Assembly (NCBI RefSeq): GCF_047971885.1
Contig: NZ_JBKEAE010000124.1
Coordinates: forward strand, 36,701 to 100,700
Reading direction: 5' to 3'
DNA length: 64,000 bases
DNA from: Tropicimonas sp047971885
GTDB taxonomy: Bacteria; Pseudomonadota; Alphaproteobacteria; Rhodobacterales; Rhodobacteraceae
Part shown: positions 26,158 through 36,384 of the stretch, one piece after another
Numbering within the stretch: the stretch's first letter is position 1
Layout of the letters: each line of letters begins with the position of its first letter
Notes under the pieces: generated by a model
The model's input: only the letters and a program-made list of their open reading frames with translations
Databases searched by the model: none
Told to the model about the DNA's origin: nothing
Translations under genes and position numbers: made by a program

Positions 26158-26949
26158 ATGACCAGGATCGACGACACGTTCCAGCGCCTGAACGCCGGGG
26201 GCCGCAAGGCCTTTGTCGCCTATGTGATGGCGGGCGATCCGGATTATCCGACCTCGCTCGAAATCGTGAAGGGCCTGCCGGGGGCGGGGGTCGACATCAT
26301 CGAACTGGGCATTCCCTTCACCGATCCGATGGCCGACGGGCCGACGATCCAGCATGCCGGGCAGCGTGCGCTTGCATCTGGCCAGACGCTGAAAAAGACG
26401 CTGGACATGGTGGCGGCCTTCCGCATGGACGATCAGAAGACGCCGGTTGTCGCGATGGGGTATTACAACCCGATCTACAGCTTCGGGGTGGAGCGGTTTC
26501 TGGAAGACGCCAGGGCCGCCGGCATCGACGGGCTGATCGTTGTCGATCTGCCGCCCGAGGAGGACGACGAGCTTTGCATCCCGGCGCAGCGGGCGGGGCT
26601 GAACTTCATCCGGCTGGCCACACCGACCACCGATGACCGGCGCCTGCCGAAGGTGCTGCGCAATACCAGCGGCTTTGTCTACTATGTTTCGATTACCGGC
26701 ATCACCGGCGCGGCCGAGCCGCAGGCGGCCGATGTCGCCCCCGAGGTGGCCCGCATCAAGGCGGCGACCGACCTGCCGGTGATTGTCGGTTTCGGCATCA
26801 ATTCGCCCGAAAAGGCCGAGGTGATCGCGGGGATCGCCGACGGTGCGGTGGTCGGTTCGGCGATCGTGAAACTGATCGGCGACGGCAGGCCGGTGGCCGA
26901 GGTTCTTGCCTTCGTGAAGGGTCTTGCCGACGGCGCGCACCGCGCCTGA
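26158..26949 (+). CDS. trpA: Tryptophan synthase alpha chain
   Basis: This 263-residue TIM barrel cleaves indole-3-glycerol phosphate to indole. The catalytic Glu and Asp lie in IELGIPFTDPMADGPTIQ near residues 49-60. MGYYNPIYSFG, FIRLATPTTDDRRLP and the phosphate-binding VGFGINSPEKAEVI and GAVVGSAIVKL follow. No trpB is next to it in this window. GCGAGGATTGCC precedes the ATG. Confidence 0.96.
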   Translation: MTRIDDTFQRLNAGGRKAFVAYVMAGDPDYPTSLEIVKGLPGAGVDIIELGIPFTDPMADGPTIQHAGQRALASGQTLKKTLDMVAAFRMDDQKTPVVAMGYYNPIYSFGVERFLEDARAAGIDGLIVVDLPPEEDDELCIPAQRAGLNFIRLATPTTDDRRLPKVLRNTSGFVYYVSITGITGAAEPQAADVAPEVARIKAATDLPVIVGFGINSPEKAEVIAGIADGAVVGSAIVKLIGDGRPVAEVLAFVKGLADGAHRA

Positions 26950-27056
26950 ACGCCCGCGATCCGGCGGATATCGGGTTTTCCGCGCCCGAATGTCATCCGG
27001 CGATTGCGGCAGAGGCCGCGTTTCGCATAGCCTGTCCCAGCGTTCTGGAGGGTATC

Positions 27057-28226
27057 ATGCCGGTCATCACCAATATCGCCGATCTGAAGCGAATCTATCG
27101 CCGCCGGGTCCCGAAGATGTTCTACGACTATGCCGAATCCGGCAGCTGGACCGAACAGACCTTTCGCGAGAACACCACCGATTTCTCCCGGATCAATCTG
27201 CGCCAGCGCGTCGCGGTGGACATGACCAACCGCACCACCGCCGGCACGATGATCGGGCAGGATTACGCCATGCCGGTTGCGCTGGCTCCGGTGGGAATGC
27301 TGGGCATGCAGCACGCCGATGGCGAGATTCTCGCCGCACGGGCGGCCGAGAAGTTCGGTGTGCCCTTCACGCTTTCCACCATGTCGATCTGTTCGATCGA
27401 GGACGTGGCCGAGCGCACCAGCAAGCCGTTCTGGTTCCAGCTCTACACGATGAAGGACGAGGATTACCTGCGCCGGCTGATCGAGCGCGCCAAGGCAGCG
27501 AAGTGCTCGGCCCTGGTTATCACGCTCGATCTTCAGATCATCGGCCAGCGCCACAAGGACCTCAGGAACGGCCTGTCCGCCCCGCCGAAACCGACGCTGG
27601 CCAACTGGATCGACCTTTCGACCAAATGGGGCTGGGGCATCGAGATGCTGAAAACCCCGCGCCGCCAGTTCGGCAATATCATCGGCCATGTCGACAACAT
27701 CGACGATCCGTCCTCGCTGACCGCCTGGACCGCAACGCAGTTCGACCCGTCGCTCGACTGGAAGAAGGTCGAAAAGCTGATCTCGATGTGGGGTGGCAAG
27801 ACGATTCTCAAGGGCATTCTCGATGTCGGGGACGCGCGGATGGCGGCCAATGTCGGCGCCGACGCCATTGTCGTGTCCAACCACGGCGGGCGGCAGCTCG
27901 ACGGCGCGCTGAGCTCGATCCGCATGTTGCAGCCGATCCTCGATGCGGTCGGCGATCAGGTCGAGGTGCATCTCGACAGTGGAATCCGTTCGGGTCAGGA
28001 CGTTCTCAAGGCGATCGCCATGGGGGCCAAAGGCACGATGATCGGACGCGCCTATGTCTATGGTCTGGGTGCCATGGGCGAAGAGGGTGTCACCAGGGCG
28101 CTGGAGGTTATCCACAAGGAACTGGATGTGACGATGGCGCTGTGCGGCCACCGGCGCCTGCAGGATGTCGGGCGCGACATCCTTCTGGTGCCCGAGGATT
28201 TCGAAGGCCGCTGGAAGCGGTTCTGA
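27057..28226 (+). CDS. lldD: FMN-dependent alpha-hydroxy acid dehydrogenase (L-lactate dehydrogenase type)
   Basis: The 389-residue flavoprotein oxidises L-2-hydroxy acids, most likely L-lactate to pyruvate, with electrons passing to the respiratory chain. It has the expected FMN and active-site sequence: FYDYAESGSWTEQTFREN, ALAPVGMLGMQHADGE, FQLYTMKD, VSNHGGRQLDGA with the catalytic His, and HLDSGIRSGQDVLKAIAMGAKGTMIGRAYVYGL. The order and length fit LldD, but glycolate or mandelate homologues look alike. GGAGGG precedes the ATG. Confidence 0.88.
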   Translation: MPVITNIADLKRIYRRRVPKMFYDYAESGSWTEQTFRENTTDFSRINLRQRVAVDMTNRTTAGTMIGQDYAMPVALAPVGMLGMQHADGEILAARAAEKFGVPFTLSTMSICSIEDVAERTSKPFWFQLYTMKDEDYLRRLIERAKAAKCSALVITLDLQIIGQRHKDLRNGLSAPPKPTLANWIDLSTKWGWGIEMLKTPRRQFGNIIGHVDNIDDPSSLTAWTATQFDPSLDWKKVEKLISMWGGKTILKGILDVGDARMAANVGADAIVVSNHGGRQLDGALSSIRMLQPILDAVGDQVEVHLDSGIRSGQDVLKAIAMGAKGTMIGRAYVYGLGAMGEEGVTRALEVIHKELDVTMALCGHRRLQDVGRDILLVPEDFEGRWKRF

Positions 28227-28240
28227 TCATGCGCGCCGGT

Positions 28241-28278
28241 CTGGCGCGAATCGTGCGCCGGCAAGATTGTTCTGTTTT
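28241..28278 (+). terminator. Possible terminator after lldD
   Basis: CTGGCGC (28241-28247) can pair with GCGCCGG (28255-28261, one G.U pair), and a run of six T ends at 28278 after a 10-base spacer. It lies 15 bases past the lldD stop. The spacer makes this a weak candidate. Confidence 0.35.
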
Positions 28279-28624
28279 TTGCCCGCGACAGGCAAGTTTG
28301 TTGTTGCGTTGATTTGGCGCTTCGCGCACGATTCCCGCCTGTCCGGCGGCTGGCAAGCGTTGTGCCCTTGCGGTTTGGCGGACGCCTAACTCATTGTCGA
28401 GGAATGGCTTTTGGATTGGCTGAGAAAACAAATTTACTGTCTGACGAAGCCTTTCGTTAATTTCTTGACATAAAAATCTTTCTAGAAAAAAGGGTTAGAT
28501 ACTTTTTGACCGAATGGGGTATGGTCTGGCAAACGACGACGCAGGGGAGGCGCATCGATCGTGTCAACAGGCCGAGTGACCATGCCCCCAAACTGCTGAC
28601 GACACTTTGAGGGGAGGACGACCC
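28279..28624 (+). promoter_or_regulatory. AT-rich promoter region of the acs operon
   Basis: About 345 bases without a gene, conspicuously richer in A and T than the surroundings from 28435 on. A TTGACA hexamer lies at 28465-28470, a 10-base palindrome TTTCTAGAAA at about 28479-28488, and TTAGAT at 28495-28500, but no -10 box stands at the ideal distance. A second TTGACC is at 28506-28511. A ribosome site (GGGGAGGA, 28611-28618) precedes acs. I infer that the main acetate-operon promoter and a regulator site are here. Confidence 0.45.
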
Positions 28625-30592
<1,968 letters not shown>

Positions 30593-30598
30593 GGGCCC

Positions 30599-31276
30599 AT
30601 GAGCGAAACCAAACAATCCAACGTCCTGATCCTGCTGGGCCCTCCGGGGGCCGGCAAGGGCACCCAGGCCCGAATGCTCGAAGACAGGTTCGGGTTCGTG
30701 CAGTTGTCGACAGGCGACCTGCTGCGCGAGGCCGTCGCGGCGGGAACCGCTGCCGGCCGCAAGGCCAGGCCGGTCATGGAAGCCGGCGATCTGGTGAGCG
30801 ACGAGATCGTTCTGGAGGTCCTGAACGAGCGGCTGGCCGAGCCGGATGTCGCCAGGGGTGTGATTCTCGACGGCTTTCCGCGGACCCTCGGGCAAGCCGA
30901 AGCGCTCGATACGCTGCTTGCCGACCGCAATCAGCGGATTTCGGCGGCAATCAGCCTCGTGGTCGAGGACGACGCGATGGTCGAGCGGATTTCCGGCCGC
31001 TACACCTGCGCCGTTTGCGGCGAGGGTTACCACGACACCTTCAAGAAGCCCGAAAACGAGGGCGTTTGCGACAAGTGCGGCGGTACCGAGTTCAAGCGCC
31101 GCGCCGACGACAACGCCGAGACGGTGCGTGCGCGCCTTGTTGCCTATCACGAGGAAACGGCGCCGCTGATCGCGTTCTACCGTGACCGCGGTGTGCTGAG
31201 GGAAGTGGATGCGATGGGCGCGATCGACGAGATCGCGGCCGATCTGGACAGGATTGTCGAGCAGGCCAGCGCCTGA
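30599..31276 (+). CDS. adk: Adenylate kinase with zinc-type LID
   Basis: The 225-residue enzyme converts AMP and ATP to two ADP. The P-loop is GPPGAGKGTQ, the AMP site LSTGDLLREA, then GVILDGFPRTLGQAEAL. The LID carries four cysteines (CAVC...CDKC), giving a structural zinc site. The gene starts six bases after acs. That coupling is sensible because acetyl-CoA synthetase makes AMP, which this kinase would recycle. It is probably a second copy in addition to a ribosomal-operon adk, which is not in this window. Confidence 0.94.
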   Translation: MSETKQSNVLILLGPPGAGKGTQARMLEDRFGFVQLSTGDLLREAVAAGTAAGRKARPVMEAGDLVSDEIVLEVLNERLAEPDVARGVILDGFPRTLGQAEALDTLLADRNQRISAAISLVVEDDAMVERISGRYTCAVCGEGYHDTFKKPENEGVCDKCGGTEFKRRADDNAETVRARLVAYHEETAPLIAFYRDRGVLREVDAMGAIDEIAADLDRIVEQASA

Positions 31277-31385
31277 TCGGCGGGGCGGGGGCATCCCCGC
31301 CCGCGAACCGGTACCGAGTTATCCGGGTGAGGCCGCTGCGCGCAGGACGCGCGCAGCGACAAACAGAAACCAACGGGAGGACATT

Positions 31386-31646
31386 ATGTCGGAAAAACCT
31401 GAGGCTCTCGGCTACTGGAGGGCGAACATCCGTATCGTCACCTGGTTGCTGATCATATGGGCGATCGTGCCCTTCGGATTCGGCATCCTGCTGCGGCCGA
31501 TGTTGTCGGGGATCACCGTCGGAGGCTCGGATCTGGGCTTCTGGGTGGCGCAGCAGGGGGCGATCCTCGTCTTCCTCGTCATCATCTTCTACTACGCCTG
31601 GCGGATGAACAAGCTCGACGCCGAATACGGCGTGGACGAGCAATAA
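31386..31646 (+). CDS. DUF4212 small subunit of a sodium/solute symporter
   Basis: The 86-residue membrane protein has two helices (about 17-38 and 54-74) with the family text YWRANIRIVTWLLIIWAIVPFGFGILL and FWVAQQGAILVFLVIIFYYAWRMNKLD. Members are encoded just before ActP-like symporters and are thought to be their small subunit. GGGAGG at 31375-31380 precedes the ATG at 31386. The symporter starts 17 bases after its stop. Confidence 0.9.
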   Translation: MSEKPEALGYWRANIRIVTWLLIIWAIVPFGFGILLRPMLSGITVGGSDLGFWVAQQGAILVFLVIIFYYAWRMNKLDAEYGVDEQ

Positions 31647-31663
31647 TCGACGGGGACCGGATA

Positions 31664-33451
31664 ATGGATCAGTTTACAATCAATTTGATCTTCGTCGGCG
31701 GTTCGTTCGCGCTCTACATCGCGATCGCGATCTGGGCGCGGGCCGGCTCGACGAGCGAATTCTATGCCGCCGGCCGGGGCGTTCACCCGGTGCTGAACGG
31801 CATGGCGACCGGCGCTGACTGGATGTCGGCGGCGTCGTTCATCTCGATGGCGGGTCTGATCGCCTTTGTCGGCTACGACAACTCGACCTACCTCATGGGC
31901 TGGACCGGCGGCTACGTGCTGCTGGCGCTGATGCTCGCGCCCTACCTGCGCAAGTTCGGCAAGTTCACCGTGCCCGAGTTCATCGGCGACCGTTTCTACA
32001 GCCAGAGCGCGCGCATGGTGGCGGTGGTCTGTCTGATCGTCGCCTCGGTGACCTACGTGATCGGCCAGATGACCGGCGTCGGCGTGGCCTTCGGCCGCTT
32101 CCTTGAGGTGTCCAACACCACCGGCCTGCTGATCGGCGCCTGTGTGGTTTTTGCCTATGCGGTGTTCGGCGGCATGAAGGGCGTGACCTATACGCAGGTT
32201 GCGCAATACTGCGTGCTGATCCTGGCCTATACGATTCCGGCCATCTTCATCTCGCTGCAACTGACCGGCAACCCGGTTCCGCCGCTGGGTCTGTTCGGGA
32301 CCGATCTCGGCTCGGGCGAGCCGCTGCTGGTGAAGCTGGACCAGATCGTCACCGATCTCGGCTTTGCCCAGTACACCACCCATCACACCGACACGCTGAA
32401 CATGGTTCTGTTCACCATGTCGCTGATGATCGGGACGGCCGGCCTGCCGCACGTCATCATGCGCTTCTTCACCGTGCCGACCGTCGCCGATGCGCGCTGG
32501 TCCGCCGGGTGGGCGCTGGTGTTCATCGCGCTGCTCTACCTGACGGCCCCGGCCGTTGGCGCGATGGCGCGCTTCAACATCACCAACCAGTTCTGGCCGG
32601 ACGGCATCAGCGGCGAGGCGGTCTCGATCGAGACCATCGCCAGCGATCCGGGCTACGCCTGGATGGGAACCTGGCAGAAGACCGGGCTTCTGGGATGGGA
32701 AGACAAGAACGGCGACGGCAGAATCCAGTACTATAACGAGGCGAACCCGGACATGGCTGCCCGGGCGGCCGAGAGCGGCTGGACCGGTAACGAGCTGACC
32801 AACTTCAACAACGACATCCTCGTTTTGGCCAACCCCGAGATCGCCAACCTTCCGGGCTGGGTGATCGGTCTGGTCGCCGCCGGCGGCCTGGCTGCCGCCC
32901 TGTCGACCGCCGCCGGGCTGCTGCTGGCCATTTCCTCGGCGGTGAGTCACGACCTGTTGAAGGGTCAGCTGACCCCGAACATGTCGGAAGCGGCCGAACT
33001 GATGTCGGCGCGTGTCGCCATGGCCGTCGCCATCGTGATCGCCACCTATCTGGGCATGAACCCGCCGGGCTTTGCCGCCCAGACGGTGGCGCTTGCCTTC
33101 GGTATCGCCGCGGCGTCGATCTTCCCGACGCTGATGATGGGGATCTTCTCGAAACGGGTAAACAACACCGGTGCCGTGACCGGTATGCTGGTGGGTCTGC
33201 TCTTCACGGTGATCTACATCTTCCTGCACAAGGGCTGGTTCTTCATTCCCGGCACGGCAAGCTTCCCCGACACCGTCGACGGCTCGCTGCTGGGAATCCA
33301 GTCCACGGCGATCGGAACGGTCGGCGCGCTTCTGAACTTCGCCTCGGCCTTCGTTGTGTCGCGGATGACGGCGGAGCCGCCGCAGGAGATTCAGGATCTG
33401 GTCGAAAGCGTCCGCATTCCGCGTGGCGCGGGTACCGCCACCGATCACTGA
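31664..33451 (+). CDS. Sodium:solute symporter, ActP-like (acetate/propionate uptake, VC_2705-type)
   Basis: The 595-residue transporter has about 13 helices of the SSF fold: SEFYAAGRGVHPVLNGMATGADWMSAASFI for the sodium site, the WTGGYVLLALMLAPYLRK segment, then LPHVIMRFFTVPTVADAR. A long outside loop holds DKNGDGRIQYYN (about residues 347-358), which resembles a calcium-binding EF-hand loop. AGG LAAALSTAAGLLLAISSAVSHD follows. The context (acs, DUF4212) supports acetate or another short carboxylate as substrate. It probably works with the DUF4212 protein. Confidence 0.9.
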   Translation: MDQFTINLIFVGGSFALYIAIAIWARAGSTSEFYAAGRGVHPVLNGMATGADWMSAASFISMAGLIAFVGYDNSTYLMGWTGGYVLLALMLAPYLRKFGKFTVPEFIGDRFYSQSARMVAVVCLIVASVTYVIGQMTGVGVAFGRFLEVSNTTGLLIGACVVFAYAVFGGMKGVTYTQVAQYCVLILAYTIPAIFISLQLTGNPVPPLGLFGTDLGSGEPLLVKLDQIVTDLGFAQYTTHHTDTLNMVLFTMSLMIGTAGLPHVIMRFFTVPTVADARWSAGWALVFIALLYLTAPAVGAMARFNITNQFWPDGISGEAVSIETIASDPGYAWMGTWQKTGLLGWEDKNGDGRIQYYNEANPDMAARAAESGWTGNELTNFNNDILVLANPEIANLPGWVIGLVAAGGLAAALSTAAGLLLAISSAVSHDLLKGQLTPNMSEAAELMSARVAMAVAIVIATYLGMNPPGFAAQTVALAFGIAAASIFPTLMMGIFSKRVNNTGAVTGMLVGLLFTVIYIFLHKGWFFIPGTASFPDTVDGSLLGIQSTAIGTVGALLNFASAFVVSRMTAEPPQEIQDLVESVRIPRGAGTATDH

Positions 33452-33468
33452 CATCGAACGAGAATGGT

Positions 33469-33488
33469 GCGGGCCCTGAAGGGCCCGC
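33469..33488 (+). terminator. Strong hairpin after the symporter gene
   Basis: GCGGGCCC (33469-33476) and GGGCCCGC (33481-33488) form a perfect 8-base stem with loop TGAA, 17 bases after the stop. There is no T-run, so it may only partly terminate or may protect the upstream message. Confidence 0.45.
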
Positions 33489-33569
33489 GCCCGATACAGG
33501 GACCAGATTCGGCGCGTCCCCATGTCCGGGGGCGCGCCGGTTCCTCCAAGGGATACCAGCGGTGAGACG

Positions 33570-35411
33570 ATGACCGACACCGACACAGATCGCGATACGC
33601 GCATCCAGCGCTTTCTCGAAAACGTCCATCCCTACGATACGCTCAGCCAGGAAACGCTCACCCGGATCGCCGGTGCGTTCCGCGACAGGGTGGCAGGGCC
33701 GGGCAGTGTCATCTATTCGGTCGGCGAACCGTTAGACGGGCTCTATCTCATCGAGCACGGCAAGGTCGAGATCACCGACGAGGTCGGTGCCCCCGTATCG
33801 CTGCTCAAGGGGCGCAACACCTTCGGCGAGCGCGGTCTGGTGCGCGACGGGCTCGCCCGGACCAATGCGCGGGCGGTGGACGAAACGCGCCTGCTGGTTC
33901 TGCCGGTCGAGATATTCCACGAACTGAACCGCACCAACCACAGCTTCGCCCGCTTCTTCGACCGTGGCCGGAGCGGTGCGCGCGAGCGGCGCGGCGAGAT
34001 TGCCACCCAGAAGGTCGGCGACCTGATGGCGCGCAATCCGCTGACGGTGGCGCCGGAAACGACAGTGCGCACCGCGGCCGGTACGATGCGGGATACCCGC
34101 GTTTCCTGTCTGGCGGTGACCGAGGCCGGTAACCGCCTGCTCGGTATCGTCACCCTGCGCGACATGGCGACCAAGGTGGTCGCCTCGGGCCTGCCCGGAA
34201 GCACGCCCGTGCACGAGATCATGACCCGCAACCCGGTCAGCCTCGCGCCGTCGGCGCTGGGTTCGGATCTGCTCAACGTGATGCTGGAAAACAAGGTCGG
34301 CCATGTGACCGTGACCGAGGGCGACCGGCTTGTCGGCATCCTGACCCAGACCGATCTGACGCGGTTCCAGGCGATCAGTTCGGCCTCGATGGTGCAGGAG
34401 ATTGCCGAATCCTACACCGCCGAGGAGATGGCGCGGGTGACCGCGCGGCTGCCCAAGCTTCTGATGCAGCTTGTCGGTGCGGGCAACCGTCACGAGGTGG
34501 TGACGCGGCTGGTCACCGACATCGCCGATGCGGCCACCCGCCGCCTGATCGCGCTGGCCGAGGCCGAGCTTGGTGCGCCGCCGGTCGAATACCTGTGGCT
34601 GGCCTGCGGCTCGCAGGGCCGGCAGGAGCAGACCGGCGTTTCCGATCAGGACAATTGCATGATCCTGAGCGACGACGCGACCGAGGGCGATCTGACCTAC
34701 TTCGCCCGGCTGGCAAAGTTCGTCTCGGACGGGCTCGATACCTGCGGCTATTTCTACTGCCCGGGCGACATGATGGCGAGCAACCCGCGCTGGCGGCAGC
34801 CGCTGTCGGTCTGGCAGCGCTATTTCCGCGGCTGGATCGACAAGCCCGACCCCGAGGCGCAGATGCTCGCCTCGGTGATGTTCGACCTGCGGCCCATCGG
34901 CGGGGCGAAGCACCTGTTCGAAAACCTGCAGGAGGAAACCCTTCAGGCGGCACGCAGGAATTCGATCTTCGTCAGTCACATGATCGCCAACTCGCTGAAG
35001 CACACGCCGCCGCTGGGCCTGTTCCGCGGCTTTGCCACCGTGCGTTCGGGCGAACACAAGAACGAACTGGACATGAAGATGAACGGCGTCGTGCCGGTGG
35101 TGGATCTGGGGCGCATCTATGCGCTGAAGGGCGCCATTACCCAGGTCAACACGCGCGCCCGGCTCGAGGCGGCCGAGGCGAGCGGCACGATCTCGCAATC
35201 CGGCGGGCACGACCTGATCGATGCCTACGACCTGATCGCCGAGACACGGCTGAACCAGCAGGCCGAGGAAATCCGCGCCGGAAGCAAGCCGGACAATTTC
35301 ATGCTGCCCTCGGATCTGAGCGATCTGGAACGCAGCCATCTGCGCGATGCCTTTGTCGTCGTCCGCACCATGCAATCGGCCGCGGGGCAGGGCAAGGGGA
35401 TGCTGAGCTGA
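33570..35411 (+). CDS. cNMP-binding / CBS-pair / DUF294 nucleotidyltransferase-like protein
   Basis: The 613-residue cytosolic protein combines a cyclic-nucleotide-binding-like beta barrel (about 25-130: VIYSVGEPLDGLYLIEHGKVEI), a CBS pair (about 150-280: VGDLMARNPLTVAPETTV, VHEIMTRNPVSLAPSALG), a DUF294 nucleotidyltransferase fold with the GlnD-like strand LACGSQGRQEQTGVSDQDNCMIL near 350, and a C-terminal DUF294-C substrate domain. Such proteins commonly sit beside ActP-type symporters and are thought to sense nucleotides and regulate uptake. The start MTDTDTDRDTR at 33570 was chosen over one 48 bases upstream on family similarity. Confidence 0.88.
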   Translation: MTDTDTDRDTRIQRFLENVHPYDTLSQETLTRIAGAFRDRVAGPGSVIYSVGEPLDGLYLIEHGKVEITDEVGAPVSLLKGRNTFGERGLVRDGLARTNARAVDETRLLVLPVEIFHELNRTNHSFARFFDRGRSGARERRGEIATQKVGDLMARNPLTVAPETTVRTAAGTMRDTRVSCLAVTEAGNRLLGIVTLRDMATKVVASGLPGSTPVHEIMTRNPVSLAPSALGSDLLNVMLENKVGHVTVTEGDRLVGILTQTDLTRFQAISSASMVQEIAESYTAEEMARVTARLPKLLMQLVGAGNRHEVVTRLVTDIADAATRRLIALAEAELGAPPVEYLWLACGSQGRQEQTGVSDQDNCMILSDDATEGDLTYFARLAKFVSDGLDTCGYFYCPGDMMASNPRWRQPLSVWQRYFRGWIDKPDPEAQMLASVMFDLRPIGGAKHLFENLQEETLQAARRNSIFVSHMIANSLKHTPPLGLFRGFATVRSGEHKNELDMKMNGVVPVVDLGRIYALKGAITQVNTRARLEAAEASGTISQSGGHDLIDAYDLIAETRLNQQAEEIRAGSKPDNFMLPSDLSDLERSHLRDAFVVVRTMQSAAGQGKGMLS

Positions 35412-35456
35412 GGCCGTGCCGGCAGGATAACGCGGTACATGCGCCGGGGAGGGGCC

Positions 35457-35978
35457 ATGTTTCTTGAACTGATCGCAGCCTTCGCGGCGGGATTTCTGGC
35501 CGCCGGCGTGGTTCTGATCCTGAACCGCCTGTCCGGCGGACGGCTGCCGAAATGGGCGATGCCGGCCGCGGCGGGCACGGCGATGATCGTTTACGCGATG
35601 TATATGGAATACACCTGGTTCCAGCGCAGCGCGGCAGAGTTCCCTTCGGGCGTGCACGTCGTCACCACTCACACCACCAGCGCGCCCTGGCGGCCATGGA
35701 CCTATCTGTGGCCGATCATCAACCGCTTCACCGCGATCGACACGGCGACGATCCGCAGCAACGGGGCGGTGCCCGGCCAGCATATGGCGCAGATCGTCTT
35801 TATGGGGCGCTGGAAGGCGCCGCGCGTGCTGCCGATGGTCTTCGATTGCGAGGGCAACCGTATCGCGCCGCTGGCCGATTCGGTCGTCTTCGACGAATCC
35901 GGGCGCGTGACCGAGGCGGAATGGACCGAGGTCGGCGTCGGCGACCCCGCCCTTTCACTTGTCTGCAAGGAGGACTGA
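35457..35978 (+). CDS. Small membrane-anchored protein of unknown function
   Basis: I do not recognise a named family with certainty. The 173-residue product has two N-terminal hydrophobic segments (about 3-22 and 34-51) and a soluble part with YTWFQRSAAEFPSGVHVV, WRPWTYLWPIINRF and IVFMGRWKAPRVLPMVFDC. The start at 35457 follows GGGGAGGGG. It lies 45 bases after the DUF294 gene, and the response-regulator gene begins one base after its stop. This ties it to the acetate-uptake and signalling operon. Confidence 0.8.
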   Translation: MFLELIAAFAAGFLAAGVVLILNRLSGGRLPKWAMPAAAGTAMIVYAMYMEYTWFQRSAAEFPSGVHVVTTHTTSAPWRPWTYLWPIINRFTAIDTATIRSNGAVPGQHMAQIVFMGRWKAPRVLPMVFDCEGNRIAPLADSVVFDESGRVTEAEWTEVGVGDPALSLVCKED

Positions 35979-35979
35979 C

Positions 35980-36384
35980 ATGACCGGAAGCGACCCCGCC
36001 GCCCGTATCCTGATTGTCGAGGACGAGGACAACATCGCCCTCGCCCTGACCCATGTCCTTCGCCGCGAGGGATGGGAGGTGAGCCGCGTCGCGAACGGCG
36101 ACGCGGCGCTGCCGGCGATCCGCGCCGAACATCCCGATCTGGTGCTGCTCGACGTGATGCTGCCCGGCCAGTCGGGCTACGAGATCTGCCAGGCGATGCG
36201 GCTCGACGAAACGCTCTCGGATGTGCGGATCCTGATGATGACCGCGCGCGGCAATGCGATGGAGCGGCGCAAGGGGCTGGCGCTCGGGGCGGACGGGTTC
36301 ATCGCCAAGCCGTTCGATCTTTCGACCCTGATGGCGCAGGTGCGGGCAATGCTCGCCGGCGAGACGGAGGCGAACGATGCGTGA
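35980..36384 (+). CDS. Stand-alone response-regulator receiver
   Basis: The 134-residue protein is a CheY-like receiver with no output domain: acidic pair near residues 14-17 (LIVEDED), phospho-acceptor Asp58 in LLDVMLPG, Thr88 in MMTARG and Lys110 in IAKPFD. Its ribosome site CAAGGAGG lies inside the upstream gene and its stop overlaps the next gene's start by eight bases. The next protein is a kinase-like sensor fused to an exonuclease, so the two may be partners, although that sensor lacks the usual phospho-donor His. Confidence 0.92.
   Translation: MTGSDPAARILIVEDEDNIALALTHVLRREGWEVSRVANGDAALPAIRAEHPDLVLLDVMLPGQSGYEICQAMRLDETLSDVRILMMTARGNAMERRKGLALGADGFIAKPFDLSTLMAQVRAMLAGETEANDA

Noticed and set aside
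31592..33604. A 670-codon minus-strand frame opposite the symporter
   Set aside because: Highly charged, His- and Gly-rich nonsense translation opposite a clear membrane transporter.
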